Of a stretch of 64,000 nucleotides of DNA, positions 44,637 to 53,658 are shown piece by piece. A program made the translations under genes and the position numbers. Every line of letters begins with the position of its first letter. Positions within the stretch are counted from its first letter, which is position 1. The stretch lies in assembly GCA_022571845.1 (NCBI GenBank), contig JACZXB010000001.1, positions 186,001 through 250,000 on the forward strand, read 5' to 3'. The stretch comes from Candidatus Zixiibacteriota bacterium (GTDB lineage: Bacteria > Zixibacteria > MSB-5A5 > GN15 > FEB-12). The notes below the pieces were generated by a model. It did not search any database. It was not told the origin of the DNA and worked only from the letters and a program-made list of their open reading frames with translations.

Positions 44637-45488
44637 CTAAATTTCGCCCCGGGATTGGTAGTAAGATTTGATATAGTTCCAGGCATCGGCGGCTTTGTCG
44701 GCAAATACGAATAGTTTCAGGTCCTTTTCGTCGATGGTGCCTTCCTCGACCAGATAGCGAAAATTAATAACTTTCTTCCAATATGATTCACCAAATAGAA
44801 TGATAGGCAAATCGATTATCTTGCGCGTTTGAAGCAGTGTCAGAGCTTCAAAAAGTTCATCCAGTGTCCCGAAGCCACCGGGAAAGGCTACCAGTGCTTT
44901 GGCCCTGAGTAGAAAGTGCATCTTTCTCAGCGCAAAATAATGAAACTGAAAACATAGTTCTTCGGAGATATAGGCGTTCGGTTCCTGCTCTTCCGGTAAG
45001 GTAATATTCAGACCGATAGACTTGGCACCAACGTCGTGCGCACCGCGATTGGAAGCTTCCATTATACCCGGTCCGCCGCCGGTGACCATTACGAATTCGC
45101 GGCTCTGGTGATTTTGCGATTCAGACGAAACCAGCCGGGCGAATTCGCGAGCTTCGTCATAAAAACGAGACTTTACTTCAACTTTCTTGGCTCTTGTAAG
45201 AAGCTGTTTTAATGACTCATCCTTGGGAGACTTTTTTAGCTTTTGCTCTATCCGTCTAACTTTGGCTTTTGCTTTGACAGGCTCAAGTATCCTGGTTCCT
45301 CCAAAGGTGACTATGGTTGAAACAATCTTTTCTTCTCTAAGTCGCATATCTGTTTTCAAGAGTTCAAGTTGCAGTCTGACCGGACGGTTGAAATCTTCGG
45401 ACATAAATTCATTGTCATGAAAGGCAAGCCTGTAGGCGGGCGAGCGCATTAGATTCTTAATTAATTTAGTTTGATTATTCTTGGACAT
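44637..45488 (-). CDS. LOG family protein (lysine decarboxylase-like Rossmann fold)
   Basis: 283 residues. The core (about 65-270) has both family motifs: GGGPGIMEASNRGA and PGGFGTLDELFEAL. This catalytic pair is typical of nucleotide 5'-monophosphate phosphoribohydrolases (LOG, PpnN-like), which release a free base from a nucleoside monophosphate. About 60 N-terminal residues and a Lys-rich insertion (KAKAKVRRIEQKLKKSPKDE) lengthen it over plain LOG proteins of about 190. Cytoplasmic. It lies 86 nt downstream of pfkA and may be on the same transcript. Confidence 0.92.
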   Translation of the reverse strand: MSKNNQTKLIKNLMRSPAYRLAFHDNEFMSEDFNRPVRLQLELLKTDMRLREEKIVSTIVTFGGTRILEPVKAKAKVRRIEQKLKKSPKDESLKQLLTRAKKVEVKSRFYDEAREFARLVSSESQNHQSREFVMVTGGGPGIMEASNRGAHDVGAKSIGLNITLPEEQEPNAYISEELCFQFHYFALRKMHFLLRAKALVAFPGGFGTLDELFEALTLLQTRKIIDLPIILFGESYWKKVINFRYLVEEGTIDEKDLKLFVFADKAADAWNYIKSYYQSRGEI

Positions 45489-45574
45489 GAGAACTCATCC
45501 TTGTTCATATTTATCAGATTCAATTGTATGTGAGCTATATCGGTCGGGGCGGCCAACAAATCAAGTTTCCAATT

Positions 45575-46768
45575 CTATTCTGAGCTGTTGGCTGCTGCCA
45601 AAGAAGCGGCGCTGGCAGTATCCTCGGGAATCGGATTTTCATAGTACTTGTTTAGGTCTTCTCCTACCGGCACGCCCAGGCATATACCTAATGAGACCGC
45701 TGTCTTGATTAATGAATTTTCGACAGTAAGCGGCCGCATTTTGCCGGCTACCTCACTTATCGGTATAGTCCCCAGCTTACTTCCCTGCAAGGTCACCATA
45801 CTGCCAAAGCTGCCCTGCTCTGCCATGTGAACTGCTTCGACTCCAAAGCGTGTGGCCAGGATTCTGTCATAGGCGCTGGGAATGCCGCCTCTTAGCAGAT
45901 GGCCAAGTATCGTAACGCGGCATTCGATATTGGTCAGCCCTTCTATTTGGGCGGCAACTTGATGTGAGATTCCCCCCAGTCGGGTGCTCTCAGAGGATTG
46001 CTTAATCTTACTTCTAAAAACAAGCTCTCCCCCCTGCTGCCTGGCGCCTTCACCTACTACTACAATTGAAAAAGTCTTACCCCTGGCATTGCGAACTCTG
46101 ACCTGCTCGCAGATTGCTTCTATGTCATAAGGAAACTCCGGCAGCAGAATAATGTCACCTCCGCCGGCCAAGCCCGATGACAGCGCCAGCCAGCCGGTAT
46201 AACGCCCCATCACTTCGACAATCATGGCCCGGTGGTGCGACTGCGCTGTAGTATGAATCTTATCAATGGCGTCGGTAGCAGTTACCAAAGCAGAATCAAA
46301 TCCGAAAGTTACATCGGTACCAACCAGGTCATTATCAATTGTCTTGGGAATACCTATAATTGGAATGCCCTTTTCGATTAGCCTGGCCGAGGCCGACATA
46401 GTACCGTCACCGCCAATCGCAATCAGACAATCCAGGCCAAGAGATTCAAAATTTCTTACGGCCTGTGAGGACCTGTCTAAATAAACATACTCTTCATTGT
46501 CACCTTGAAGAACAGGGTAATTGAAGGGGTCAGAGCGATTCGAAGTGCCTAAAATCGTACCGCCTCTGGCCAATAGACCCGAGGCCTGACTCAAAGTGAT
46601 TTCAAAATACTTGTTCTGCACCAGCCCTTCAAAGCCGTCTCGAAAGCCAACCACATCCATGTCAAATTCAACTTCAGCAGTACGTACCACAGCTCGTATG
46701 GCAGCATTCAAACCGGGACAGTCCCCACCGCCTGTTAATATGCCTATTCTTTTCTTTTTACGTGCCAT
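45575..46768 (-). CDS. pfkA: 6-phosphofructokinase, mixed-substrate (group III) type
   Basis: 397 residues, longer than classical bacterial PFK (about 320) and in the range of the mixed-substrate group. GILTGGGDCPGLNAAIRAVV binds nucleotide; AIGGDGTMSASARL and GIPKTIDNDLVGTD are the active-site motifs. GGDGT (Gly at the position that is Asp in PPi enzymes) predicts ATP use, while Lys in PKTIDND is the group III residue; ATP-using enzymes with this pair are known. It phosphorylates fructose-6-phosphate. A strong promoter overlapping an 11-bp tandem repeat lies upstream, shared with the divergent phosphorylase. Confidence 0.95.
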   Translation of the reverse strand: MARKKKRIGILTGGGDCPGLNAAIRAVVRTAEVEFDMDVVGFRDGFEGLVQNKYFEITLSQASGLLARGGTILGTSNRSDPFNYPVLQGDNEEYVYLDRSSQAVRNFESLGLDCLIAIGGDGTMSASARLIEKGIPIIGIPKTIDNDLVGTDVTFGFDSALVTATDAIDKIHTTAQSHHRAMIVEVMGRYTGWLALSSGLAGGGDIILLPEFPYDIEAICEQVRVRNARGKTFSIVVVGEGARQQGGELVFRSKIKQSSESTRLGGISHQVAAQIEGLTNIECRVTILGHLLRGGIPSAYDRILATRFGVEAVHMAEQGSFGSMVTLQGSKLGTIPISEVAGKMRPLTVENSLIKTAVSLGICLGVPVGEDLNKYYENPIPEDTASAASLAAANSSE

Positions 46769-46852
46769 TAATCAAATTCTACCGGTATTGTACTCTTAAA
46801 CAAATTAAAAAGTGTTATTGTTCAATCACTTATATTTTCGGAAAAGTCCCTC

Positions 46853-46880
46853 ATTATATGAGCCTGATATGAGCCTGCAA
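46853..46880 (-). promoter_or_regulatory. pfkA promoter overlapping a tandem repeat
   Basis: On minus, TTGCAG (46880-46875), a 16-bp spacer and a consensus TATAAT (46858-46853). The spacer and flanks are made of two copies of ATATGAGCCTG, so a protein binding the repeats would sit directly on the promoter. Confidence 0.55.
46856..46877. repeat. Perfect 11-bp tandem repeat, candidate operator between pfkA and glgP
   Basis: ATATGAGCCTG occurs twice head to tail (46856-46866 and 46867-46877). A related GCCTGATAT recurs at 46886-46894 and GGCTGATATG sits at the glgP start codon. The site is about 88 bp from pfkA and 117 bp from glgP, and one repeat equals about one helical turn. Confidence 0.6.
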
Positions 46881-46993
46881 TTTAGGCCTGATATAGCTCA
46901 AATTCTGGCGATTTTCAATTTGTCATAAAAGATTGCAGTAGGTGCTCTCTAAAACTGGCATTTGAATTTTTCCCTTTGTAAATTAAGGCTGAT

Positions 46994-49558
46994 ATGAAAA
47001 TTAAACAACTCTTAGTATTGCCCAATTTGCCTGATAGTATTAAAAATCTTCAGGAACTAGCGCATAATCTCTGGTATTCCTGGAACCCGGAACTGTCCGG
47101 ACTATTCAAAGATCTTGACAGTAAACTCTGGGAGGAAACACATCAGAATCCCGTGGAGTTGCTCTCCCGTCTGCCTCAGGAGAGGTTAGCAGAAACAGCA
47201 CAAAATAAAGAATTCACCGACAGGCTGGATATAATTTACGCCGATTTTCAGTCTTATCTTAAAAAGAAATTCTGGTTTCAGCACAAGTATAGTGAAGAGA
47301 CTTCGTCAAAAGTTGCCTACTTCTCACTTGAATATGGGCTCGACACCGGCCTGCCTGTCTATTCCGGCGGTCTGGGAATACTGTCAGGAGACACCCTTAA
47401 AGCGGCCTCAGACCTGGGTGTTCCCATGGTCGCGGTCGGACTTCTTTACCGCTACGGCTATTTCCATCAGGCATTGACTAAAGAAGGCTGGCAGCAGGAA
47501 CGTTATGAAGAAAACGACTGGTATCACATGCCGATTCAAAGAATCAAAGGTAAAGATGGAAATCCACTGCAAATTTCTATAGAATTAGCCGGCGAAAAAG
47601 TTCAGCTGCAGCTCTGGCAGGTGCAGGTTGGCAGAATTCCGCTTTATCTTTTGGATGCTAATATCTCCGATAATTCACCTGCTTTACGCGACATTACTTC
47701 GATCCTCTATGGCGGCGACAAAGAAATGCGAATTAAACAGGAGATTGTCCTTGGAGTCGGCGGAGTTAGGGCCTTAAAAGCGCTCAACATTGACCCTGCA
47801 ATTTACCATATCAACGAAGGCCACGCCTGGTTTCTGATTCTGGAGCGGCTAAGAAATTTGATGGAATCGCACCAGCTCAACTTTGATGAAGCTTATCAAT
47901 ATCTCTGGGCAACTTCTGTTTTTACCACACATACTCCCGTTCCGGCCGGCAACGAAAAGTTTGATCCCGTATTAGTTCATCGTTATTTAGCCGGCAGCGT
48001 AGAGAAAATGGGAATCAGCTGGGACGATTTTCTGAAGATTGGCCGGGTAATTCCTGAAGATGATTCTGAGCCCTTTAACATGACTGCGGCAGCGCTAAAG
48101 TCTTCGGCTTTTAACAATGCGGTATCGGAGCTTCACGGTAGGACGGCCAGAGAAATGTGGCGCCAGATTTGGCCGAACGTGCCGTTTGAGGAAATACCCA
48201 TAAAGGCAATCAGTAACGGAGTTCATCCCGGCTCATGGATTTCGCCGGAGTTAAACAAATTGTACAAATCGACATTCGGCCCCGACTATGTCGAGCGACC
48301 CGGGGCGCCTGAAGTGTGGAAGAAAGTCTATGATATCGCTGACTCTGACCTCTGGCGCTACCGCAACAGCAAAAGGGAACAGCTGGTTGAGTTTGTAAGA
48401 AAGAAACTGGTACAACAATTGTTTAGCCGCGGTTCGTCGCAGACAGACCAGCAGCGGGCAAAAAAAGTCCTTGACCCCAGGGCCTTGACAATCGGTTTTG
48501 CCCGGCGATTTTCAAGTTATAAAAGAGGAAATCTGATATTCAGCGATATTGAACGGTTAGAAAAAATCATAAATCATATTGACAGACCTGTGCAACTTAT
48601 CATATCCGGCAAAGCTCACCCGCTGGATAACTCCGGAAAAGAGATTATAAAACAAATTGTAAAGTATGCTGCCGATGAAAGATTTCGTGACAGAATTATG
48701 TTCCTTGAAGATTATGATATTAATATTGCTCGAATTTTAGTCCAGGGGGTTGATGTCTGGCTTAACAATCCCAGACGACCGCAGGAAGCCAGCGGAACTT
48801 CGGGAATGAAAGCCGCACTCAACGGCTGCCTCCATCTTTCCATTCTGGACGGCTGGTGGGCCGAAGCCTATGACGGCAGTAATGGCTTTGCCATAGGCAG
48901 CGGACATGAGATCGAATCTGTCGAAGCTCAGGACAGATTTGATGCTGATATGCTTTACAATTGTCTGGAGCATGATGTCATACCGATGTTTTACGAACTC
49001 AATGAAATAGGTCTGCCGGCAAAATGGATTGCGCGGATGAAAAATTCTATCAAGACTGCCGGAGAATCATTCTCATCACAAAGAATGCTGATGAACTATA
49101 CCGATAAGTTTTACCTCAAAGCATTTGAAGCTTCACGTAAACTGTCCAGAAATAATTTTGAATTGACCCGCTCTGTTTCGAAATGGACAGACAAAATGGC
49201 TGAACACTGGGAGAGCATTGAAATTCGGACGGTTGATATGAACATACCGGAAGGTGAACTTTTTGTAGGTCAAACTATTCCGGTAACTATTGAAGTTTTC
49301 TTAGGTGAAATTGACCCTGACGATGTTAACATCGAAATTGTTGCCGGTAGACTCGCCAGCCATGAAGAACTGACCAATTTTAAGCCGATACAGCTTTTCA
49401 GCAATAATTCCGGTAAGCCGCCCAAAGACGGTACACACTCGTTTAAGGGTGAAGTTACTCTCTCAGAATCCGGCAAATTCGGGATATCCGCCAGAGTGAC
49501 GCCAAACAATGAAAGCCTGCCCCACACTATCAGACCAAAAATGATATCCTGGTGGTAA
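46994..49558 (+). CDS. glgP: Alpha-glucan (glycogen/maltodextrin) phosphorylase, DUF3417 type
   Basis: 854 residues. The N-terminal DUF3417 region (LPDSIKNLQELAHNLWYSWN) identifies the alpha-glucan family phosphorylases distinct from E. coli GlgP. YFSLEYGLDTGLPVYSGGLG and HINEGHAWFLILERL are conserved; SGTSGMKAALNGCLHLSILD holds the PLP lysine (K606). It releases glucose-1-phosphate from alpha-1,4-glucan. The last 110 residues form a beta-rich extension common in this subfamily. It is divergent from pfkA, sharing a 225-bp regulatory region, so glycogen breakdown and glycolysis may be co-regulated. Confidence 0.96.
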   Translation: MKIKQLLVLPNLPDSIKNLQELAHNLWYSWNPELSGLFKDLDSKLWEETHQNPVELLSRLPQERLAETAQNKEFTDRLDIIYADFQSYLKKKFWFQHKYSEETSSKVAYFSLEYGLDTGLPVYSGGLGILSGDTLKAASDLGVPMVAVGLLYRYGYFHQALTKEGWQQERYEENDWYHMPIQRIKGKDGNPLQISIELAGEKVQLQLWQVQVGRIPLYLLDANISDNSPALRDITSILYGGDKEMRIKQEIVLGVGGVRALKALNIDPAIYHINEGHAWFLILERLRNLMESHQLNFDEAYQYLWATSVFTTHTPVPAGNEKFDPVLVHRYLAGSVEKMGISWDDFLKIGRVIPEDDSEPFNMTAAALKSSAFNNAVSELHGRTAREMWRQIWPNVPFEEIPIKAISNGVHPGSWISPELNKLYKSTFGPDYVERPGAPEVWKKVYDIADSDLWRYRNSKREQLVEFVRKKLVQQLFSRGSSQTDQQRAKKVLDPRALTIGFARRFSSYKRGNLIFSDIERLEKIINHIDRPVQLIISGKAHPLDNSGKEIIKQIVKYAADERFRDRIMFLEDYDINIARILVQGVDVWLNNPRRPQEASGTSGMKAALNGCLHLSILDGWWAEAYDGSNGFAIGSGHEIESVEAQDRFDADMLYNCLEHDVIPMFYELNEIGLPAKWIARMKNSIKTAGESFSSQRMLMNYTDKFYLKAFEASRKLSRNNFELTRSVSKWTDKMAEHWESIEIRTVDMNIPEGELFVGQTIPVTIEVFLGEIDPDDVNIEIVAGRLASHEELTNFKPIQLFSNNSGKPPKDGTHSFKGEVTLSESGKFGISARVTPNNESLPHTIRPKMISWW

Positions 49559-49648
49559 TCTAAGGCTGAAACATTCTCAGAATTGACTCGTAAAACCTCA
49601 ATGTATGAATATCTCCATTTTGAGCGTTCGCATTAAAGAACTATTCGC

Positions 49649-49677
49649 TTGACAGCTATTCGCAATTCAATGTTAAT
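49649..49677 (+). promoter_or_regulatory. Possible promoter of the M16 peptidase operon
   Basis: A perfect TTGACA (49649-49654), a 17-bp spacer and a weaker GTTAAT (49672-49677), 35 nt before the ATG; GGAGGAG is the ribosome binding site. Confidence 0.45.
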
Positions 49678-49711
49678 TTGTTATTAATAGATAAGTTAAA
49701 CGGAGGAGCTG

Positions 49712-51217
49712 ATGAAAAAATATCATTTCACATTTCAATTACTGGCTGTTTTAGCCATCCTGCTGGGGACCTCACCTTCCTACAGTTTTGATTTTTCTAA
49801 ACTTGAGAACTCAGTTGTGGAGCACACTCTGGAAAACGGCCTGAAGCTCATAATTCTTGAAAGACACGACGCACCGGTAGTCTCCTTTAATACTTACGCC
49901 GATGTCGGCTCGGTAGATGACCCCAAAGGCTACACCGGGCTGGCTCATATGTTTGAGCATATGGCCTTTAAGGGTACTACAACTTTCGGGACCAAAGATT
50001 ATAAAGCAGAAAAAGAACTGATAGAAATCGAAGACTCTATTTTTATGGAGCTGCGCGCCGAGCGCACTAAAGGTTTTTGGGCAGATTCTGCCAGAATAGA
50101 AAAACTGGAGAAAGACTATGAAGCTGCCCGTGAGGCATCATATGAACTGGTCATTCCCAATCAATACGGACAGACCGTCAGCCGCGAAGGCGGTGTTGGT
50201 CTGAATGCCGGAACCTGGGCCGACCGCACTGTCTACTTTATTAGTTTGCCTTCCAATAAAGTGGAACTATGGATGGCTCTGGAATCAGAACGTTTCTTAA
50301 ATCCTGTTTTGAGAGAAATGTACAAAGAAAGAGATGTCGTGGCCGAAGAGCGGCGTATGAGAACAGAGTCAAGCCCGATAGGACGCTTGATAGAACAGTT
50401 CTTAGGATTATCCTTTCTTGCTCACCCTTACGGTATACCCGGCATCGGGCATATGTCTGATATACAATATTACTCTCGCAAAGAAGCCAGAGCTTTTTTC
50501 GAAAAATATTATTCTCCGGCCAATCTTACCATATCAATCGTCGGTGATGTCAATACCAAAGATCTGATTAAGATGGCTGAGAAATATTGGAACCGCATTC
50601 CTTACAGACCAAAACCTGCCAGAATCGCTACCGTTGAACCGGTGCAAACGGGCGAAAGAAGAATGGTAATCGAGGATCCCTCGCAGCCCTGGTACCTGGC
50701 CGGCTGGCATATCCCCGAAAACACTCACCCCGACCGTCCGGCTATCGACGCCCTGCTGGATTACCTGGCCATTGGCAGAACTTCTTTGCTCTATAAAAAA
50801 TTGGTTAAAGAGGAAAAAATGGTGGCGCAGGTCTCAGGGCTGACCGGTTTTCCGGGAGAAAAATATCCAGGCATGATTCTTCTCTATGCGCTGCCTGCCC
50901 CAAAAGTCAGCAATACCGACTGTGAGGCTGAAATTTTAGCAGAAGTAGAAAGGATGAAAGAAGAACTTATTCCCGAAGATGAAGTTGAAAAAATCAAGGC
51001 CAGAGCCAAGGCTCAGTTTATAAACGGTCTGAGCAGAAATTCCGGAATGGGCTTTCAACTGGCAGCTTATCAGAATTATTGGGGCGACTGGAGAGAAATG
51101 TTCAATGAGCTGAATCGCATCAATGCGGTTACAGCCGAAGATATCAAACGTGTTGCCAACACTTACCTGACATCGAAAAATAGAACCGTCATCATGATGA
51201 ACACGGTCGAAAGCTGA
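49712..51217 (+). CDS. M16 family zinc metallopeptidase (catalytic partner)
   Basis: 501 residues. Signal peptide 1-25 (LAVLAILLGTSPSYS). The inverted zinc motif HMFEH (H79, E82, H83) is in TGLAHMFEHMAFKGTT, and the distal glutamate region is KERDVVAEERRMRTES. Two M16 half-domains are present. An insertion with a charged helical segment (about 110-155) follows the zinc motif. It lies 18 nt upstream of a second M16 gene that lacks the zinc motif, matching the active/inactive heterodimer arrangement known for processing peptidase-like M16B proteins. Periplasmic. Confidence 0.95.
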   Translation: MKKYHFTFQLLAVLAILLGTSPSYSFDFSKLENSVVEHTLENGLKLIILERHDAPVVSFNTYADVGSVDDPKGYTGLAHMFEHMAFKGTTTFGTKDYKAEKELIEIEDSIFMELRAERTKGFWADSARIEKLEKDYEAAREASYELVIPNQYGQTVSREGGVGLNAGTWADRTVYFISLPSNKVELWMALESERFLNPVLREMYKERDVVAEERRMRTESSPIGRLIEQFLGLSFLAHPYGIPGIGHMSDIQYYSRKEARAFFEKYYSPANLTISIVGDVNTKDLIKMAEKYWNRIPYRPKPARIATVEPVQTGERRMVIEDPSQPWYLAGWHIPENTHPDRPAIDALLDYLAIGRTSLLYKKLVKEEKMVAQVSGLTGFPGEKYPGMILLYALPAPKVSNTDCEAEILAEVERMKEELIPEDEVEKIKARAKAQFINGLSRNSGMGFQLAAYQNYWGDWREMFNELNRINAVTAEDIKRVANTYLTSKNRTVIMMNTVES

Positions 51218-51235
51218 GATTAGGAGATAGATAAA

Positions 51236-53380
51236 ATGAAAAGTATCACATTAGTAACATTTGCAGCTCTGATGACGTTGGTGTTTGTGTTTGGTTCAAG
51301 AAGTTCGGCGCAAGACGTCAGCCAGATTAAATATCCGAAGCTAAATCCGCTGGAAATACCGAACGTTAAGAAAATCGAACTAGATAACGGTCTTCGCCTT
51401 TATCTGTCACAGGACAAGTCATTGCCCATTTTCAGAGCCTCGGTCAGAATAAATATCGGCTCCTATCTGGAACCGGCCGACAAGATTGGCTTAGCCGATA
51501 TTACCAGTTCGGTACTTAGAACCGGCGGCACCAAAAAGTGGAGCGGCGATGAAATCGATGAAATGCTGGAAGCCGTCGGAGCCAGCGTAGAAACATCTAT
51601 GGGACTGGCTACCGGCACCGCCCGCATCAATGTCTTAAGCGAATATACTTTTCTTGGGCTGGAGGTGCTGGCCGAAGTTCTCCGTTATCCTGTTTTTGAA
51701 CAGGATAAAATTGATCTGGAGATCGTCCAGCAGCGCTCAGCTATCGCCAGACGAAATGATGAGGCCTTGCCGCTTGCTATCAGGGAATTCAGAAAAGTCA
51801 TCTACGGCCCCAAATCTGTCTATGCCCGCCAAAGCGAGTATGCGACTATCAACGCCATAAGCCGCGATGATCTGGTGGCTTTCCACAAAAAGTATTTCAC
51901 TCCGGACAATATCCAAATAGGAATCTGGGGTGACTTTGACGAAAAAAAGATAGTTAAGAAAATTAAGAAACTTTTTGGCGACTGGTCCAGAGGAACGGTC
52001 GAAATCCCCAAACTCCCCAAAGTTGATTACAAATTTGTCCGGCAGGTCAATTATGTAGAGAAAAATGATGTCACCCAGACGAACATTTTACTGGGACATA
52101 TCGGCGGCTTAGTTACTGACGAAGACTATGCTGACAGAATTGTAATGAACAATATACTCGGCGGCGGGTTTGGAAATCGTATGTTTAATACGATTCGCTC
52201 CAAGGAAGGTCTGGCCTACGGCACCAGCGCTACTTATACTGCAAATATTGCTTATCCGGGATTCTTTTATGGCTATGTCGGGACAAAATCTGAAACGACT
52301 GCCAAAGCAATAAAAGAAGTTATAAAAGTAATCAAAAGCATGCAGACCGATCCACCTACCGAAGAAGAAATGGATAGAGCCAAAAATGCTTATTTGAATT
52401 CGTTCGTGTTCAACTTTGACACCAAGGGTGAAGTTGTAACCAGAATGATGTCATACGACTACCATGGACTTCCCGAAGACTTTCTGCAGCAGACAAAGGA
52501 AAAAGTTGAGCAGGTAACTGCCGAAGATGTCGTTGCCGCGGCAATGAAAAATCTCAGGCCGGATGCTCTGCAAGTTGTAGTCGTTGGTAAAGGTGAAGAG
52601 TTTGATATGCCTTTAGAGGAACTGGCACTCGGACCGGTTCAGACTATTGATATTACCATCCCATCCGGTGAAGAAAAAACTGAATTGGCCATTACCCCTG
52701 AAAATCTTGAAAAAGGAAAAAACGTCCTGACCGAAGCCGCCGAAGCACATGGCGGCCTGGCAAACTTTAAGAAAGTAAGCTCGCTGCATACTAAAGGTAC
52801 ACTTACGATAATTACGCCTCAGGGAGAGATGGCGATACCATTTGAAGAACTCAAGGCGTTCCCGGATAAAACCAGACAAGAAATATCTTTGATGGGCAGG
52901 ACTATGCTTATAATCCGCAATGGAAGCAGCGGCTGGCACACTGGTCCGACAGGTGAACTGGTCCCCTTTTCCGAAGAAGAAATACTTGAGGAAAACATAG
53001 ATGCTATGAGAAATACCATCCAGATGTTTCAGCAGATAGATTCTCCGGAAATTCAGTTTGTATTCGATGGCTCCGGCGAAGTTGACGGCAGTCCTGTCGA
53101 TTTCGTGGTAATGCTGGACAAAAGTGGTAATTCAATATGCAGATTGGCATTTGACTCAAAAACCCACAAATTGGCCGCTAAATCATTTTGGGGAACGACT
53201 ATGGTCGGCGAGGGAAACATTGAAGAAAGATATGCTGAATTTACTCAGGTTGAGGGTATTCTGATTCCGTTTAAAACTTTCAGAAATTTAGACGGCAAAA
53301 AATGTGATTACACTGAAATCTCCGAATTTAATGTCAACGCCAACGTTTCGGCTGACCAATTCGAGAAACCTACTGAATAG
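51236..53380 (+). CDS. M16 family inactive partner fused to a LolA-like domain
   Basis: 714 residues. Signal peptide 1-25 (SRSSAQ end). Two M16 domains (about 40-455), with the region where HxxEH should lie reading GLADITSSVLRTGG, so no zinc ligands; the substrate-contacting C-terminal domain with GFGNRMFNTIRSKEGLAYGT is conserved. Residues about 485-714 form an extra beta-rich domain (NVLTEAAEAHGGLANFKKVS, then LAAKSFWGTTMVGEGNIEER) resembling LolA/outer-membrane lipoprotein-sorting folds. It is the non-catalytic half of the heterodimer encoded with the preceding gene. Confidence 0.92.
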   Translation: MKSITLVTFAALMTLVFVFGSRSSAQDVSQIKYPKLNPLEIPNVKKIELDNGLRLYLSQDKSLPIFRASVRINIGSYLEPADKIGLADITSSVLRTGGTKKWSGDEIDEMLEAVGASVETSMGLATGTARINVLSEYTFLGLEVLAEVLRYPVFEQDKIDLEIVQQRSAIARRNDEALPLAIREFRKVIYGPKSVYARQSEYATINAISRDDLVAFHKKYFTPDNIQIGIWGDFDEKKIVKKIKKLFGDWSRGTVEIPKLPKVDYKFVRQVNYVEKNDVTQTNILLGHIGGLVTDEDYADRIVMNNILGGGFGNRMFNTIRSKEGLAYGTSATYTANIAYPGFFYGYVGTKSETTAKAIKEVIKVIKSMQTDPPTEEEMDRAKNAYLNSFVFNFDTKGEVVTRMMSYDYHGLPEDFLQQTKEKVEQVTAEDVVAAAMKNLRPDALQVVVVGKGEEFDMPLEELALGPVQTIDITIPSGEEKTELAITPENLEKGKNVLTEAAEAHGGLANFKKVSSLHTKGTLTIITPQGEMAIPFEELKAFPDKTRQEISLMGRTMLIIRNGSSGWHTGPTGELVPFSEEEILEENIDAMRNTIQMFQQIDSPEIQFVFDGSGEVDGSPVDFVVMLDKSGNSICRLAFDSKTHKLAAKSFWGTTMVGEGNIEERYAEFTQVEGILIPFKTFRNLDGKKCDYTEISEFNVNANVSADQFEKPTE

Positions 53381-53401
53381 CTTAGGGTTGCAAGGAATCA
53401 A

Positions 53402-53430
53402 AAAGGCCGGGTCAAACCGGTCTTTTTTTT
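53402..53430 (+). terminator. Intrinsic terminator of the M16 operon
   Basis: AAAGGCCGG pairs with CCGGTCTTT (one G:T) across a 6-nt loop and runs into T8, 22 nt after the stop codon. Confidence 0.85.
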
Positions 53431-53658
53431 GCAGACAGCTGGATTCTGGCTTTGAATTTGCAAAACACAAAGTAGCATTTGCGTCCAAATAATTTCTGTT
53501 GAAAATGCTTGATTGACAAAGCGCTTTTTACTAATTTCTTGACTTATATTAAAATAGAGCTTGGAGTTAGCCTTATTTCTTACCGGGCTCATTAAACTAA
53601 ATTGGACCCTGATTCGTTAATGATTGAGAATCGAACTAATTGAGTGAGTGTTAAATTT

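Noticed and set aside
53644-53658. GTG at 53644 as the start of paralogue 1
   Set aside because: It adds five residues before the basic/hydrophobic signal sequence and has no ribosome binding site; the ATG at 53659 gives a conventional signal peptide, though certainty is low.
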